Shown here: positions 11,918 to 12,144 of the stretch, in pieces
How the letters are laid out: each line of letters starts with the position of its first letter
Position numbering within the stretch: the first letter of the stretch is position 1
Assembly (NCBI GenBank): GCA_026989405.1
Contig: JALSJL010000389.1
Coordinates: 1 to 12,144 of the forward strand
DNA: 12,144 nt
Reading direction: 5' to 3'
Source of the DNA: Marinosulfonomonas sp.
GTDB lineage: Bacteria > Pseudomonadota > Alphaproteobacteria > Rhodobacterales > Rhodobacteraceae
Notes under the pieces: generated by a model
What the model was told of the DNA's origin: nothing
What the model saw: the letters and a program-made list of their open reading frames with translations, nothing else
Database searches by the model: none
Program-made: the position numbers and the translations under genes

Positions 11918-12144
<227 letters not shown>

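Overview
The window looks like part of a high-GC alphaproteobacterial chromosome, most likely from the Rhodobacterales (Roseobacter/Paracoccus-type). The evidence is the protein sequences of L1, L11, NusG, SecE and EF-Tu, a GUG-started L10 reading V-D-R-A-Q, and the minus-strand order tuf, tRNA-Trp, secE, nusG, rplK, rplA, rplJ. The genus assignment is inference.

The minus strand, read right to left, carries the conserved translation/transcription backbone. It runs: 3' end of tuf (11918-12144) with a strong terminator; tRNA-Trp(CCA) at 10674-10749; secE; nusG; rplK-rplA; and the first 16 bases of rplJ behind a roughly 215-nt leader. Sigma70-like promoters with exact 17-bp spacers can be read in front of tRNA-Trp, secE, nusG, rplK and rplJ, so the backbone appears to be divided into separately transcribed pieces.

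Four sets of other genes sit between the backbone genes. (1) Between rplA and rplJ is a three-gene minus-strand unit: a secreted YxFWYxxD-repeat protein, an ECF sigma factor and its membrane anti-sigma factor, the last two overlapping by ATGA. (2) Between rplK and nusG, a LysR-type regulator is divergent from a truncated globin plus a GFA/CENP-V-family zinc protein. A perfect 10-bp inverted repeat lies in the divergent gap. (3) Between secE and tRNA-Trp is a plus-strand metal/metalloid and redox block: a VIT/CCC1-family transporter, an ArsR-family repressor, a COG0701/ArsP-like permease, a second VIT/CCC1 transporter, a CxxC thioredoxin-like protein and a small AhpD/carboxymuconolactone-decarboxylase-like protein with a Cys-rich tail. 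(4) Between tRNA-Trp and tuf is a DUF374 lysophospholipid-acyltransferase-like gene.

The most unusual point is in block 3. The two VIT paralogues are colinear at 238 codons each, but codon 239 is TAG in the second copy and CAG in the first. The first copy therefore stays open, in frame, through 69 further codons into the ArsR gene. ArsR has its own ribosome-binding site, and a TTGACA promoter with a palindrome lies inside the read-through segment. Family topology would put a C-terminal extension outside the cytoplasm. I therefore favour stop-codon loss with independent ArsR expression over a functional transporter-repressor fusion. No CRISPR array, insertion sequence or prophage gene was seen. 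I did not find a clearly new system; the VIT/ArsR/permease/redox block is the best candidate for a second look.
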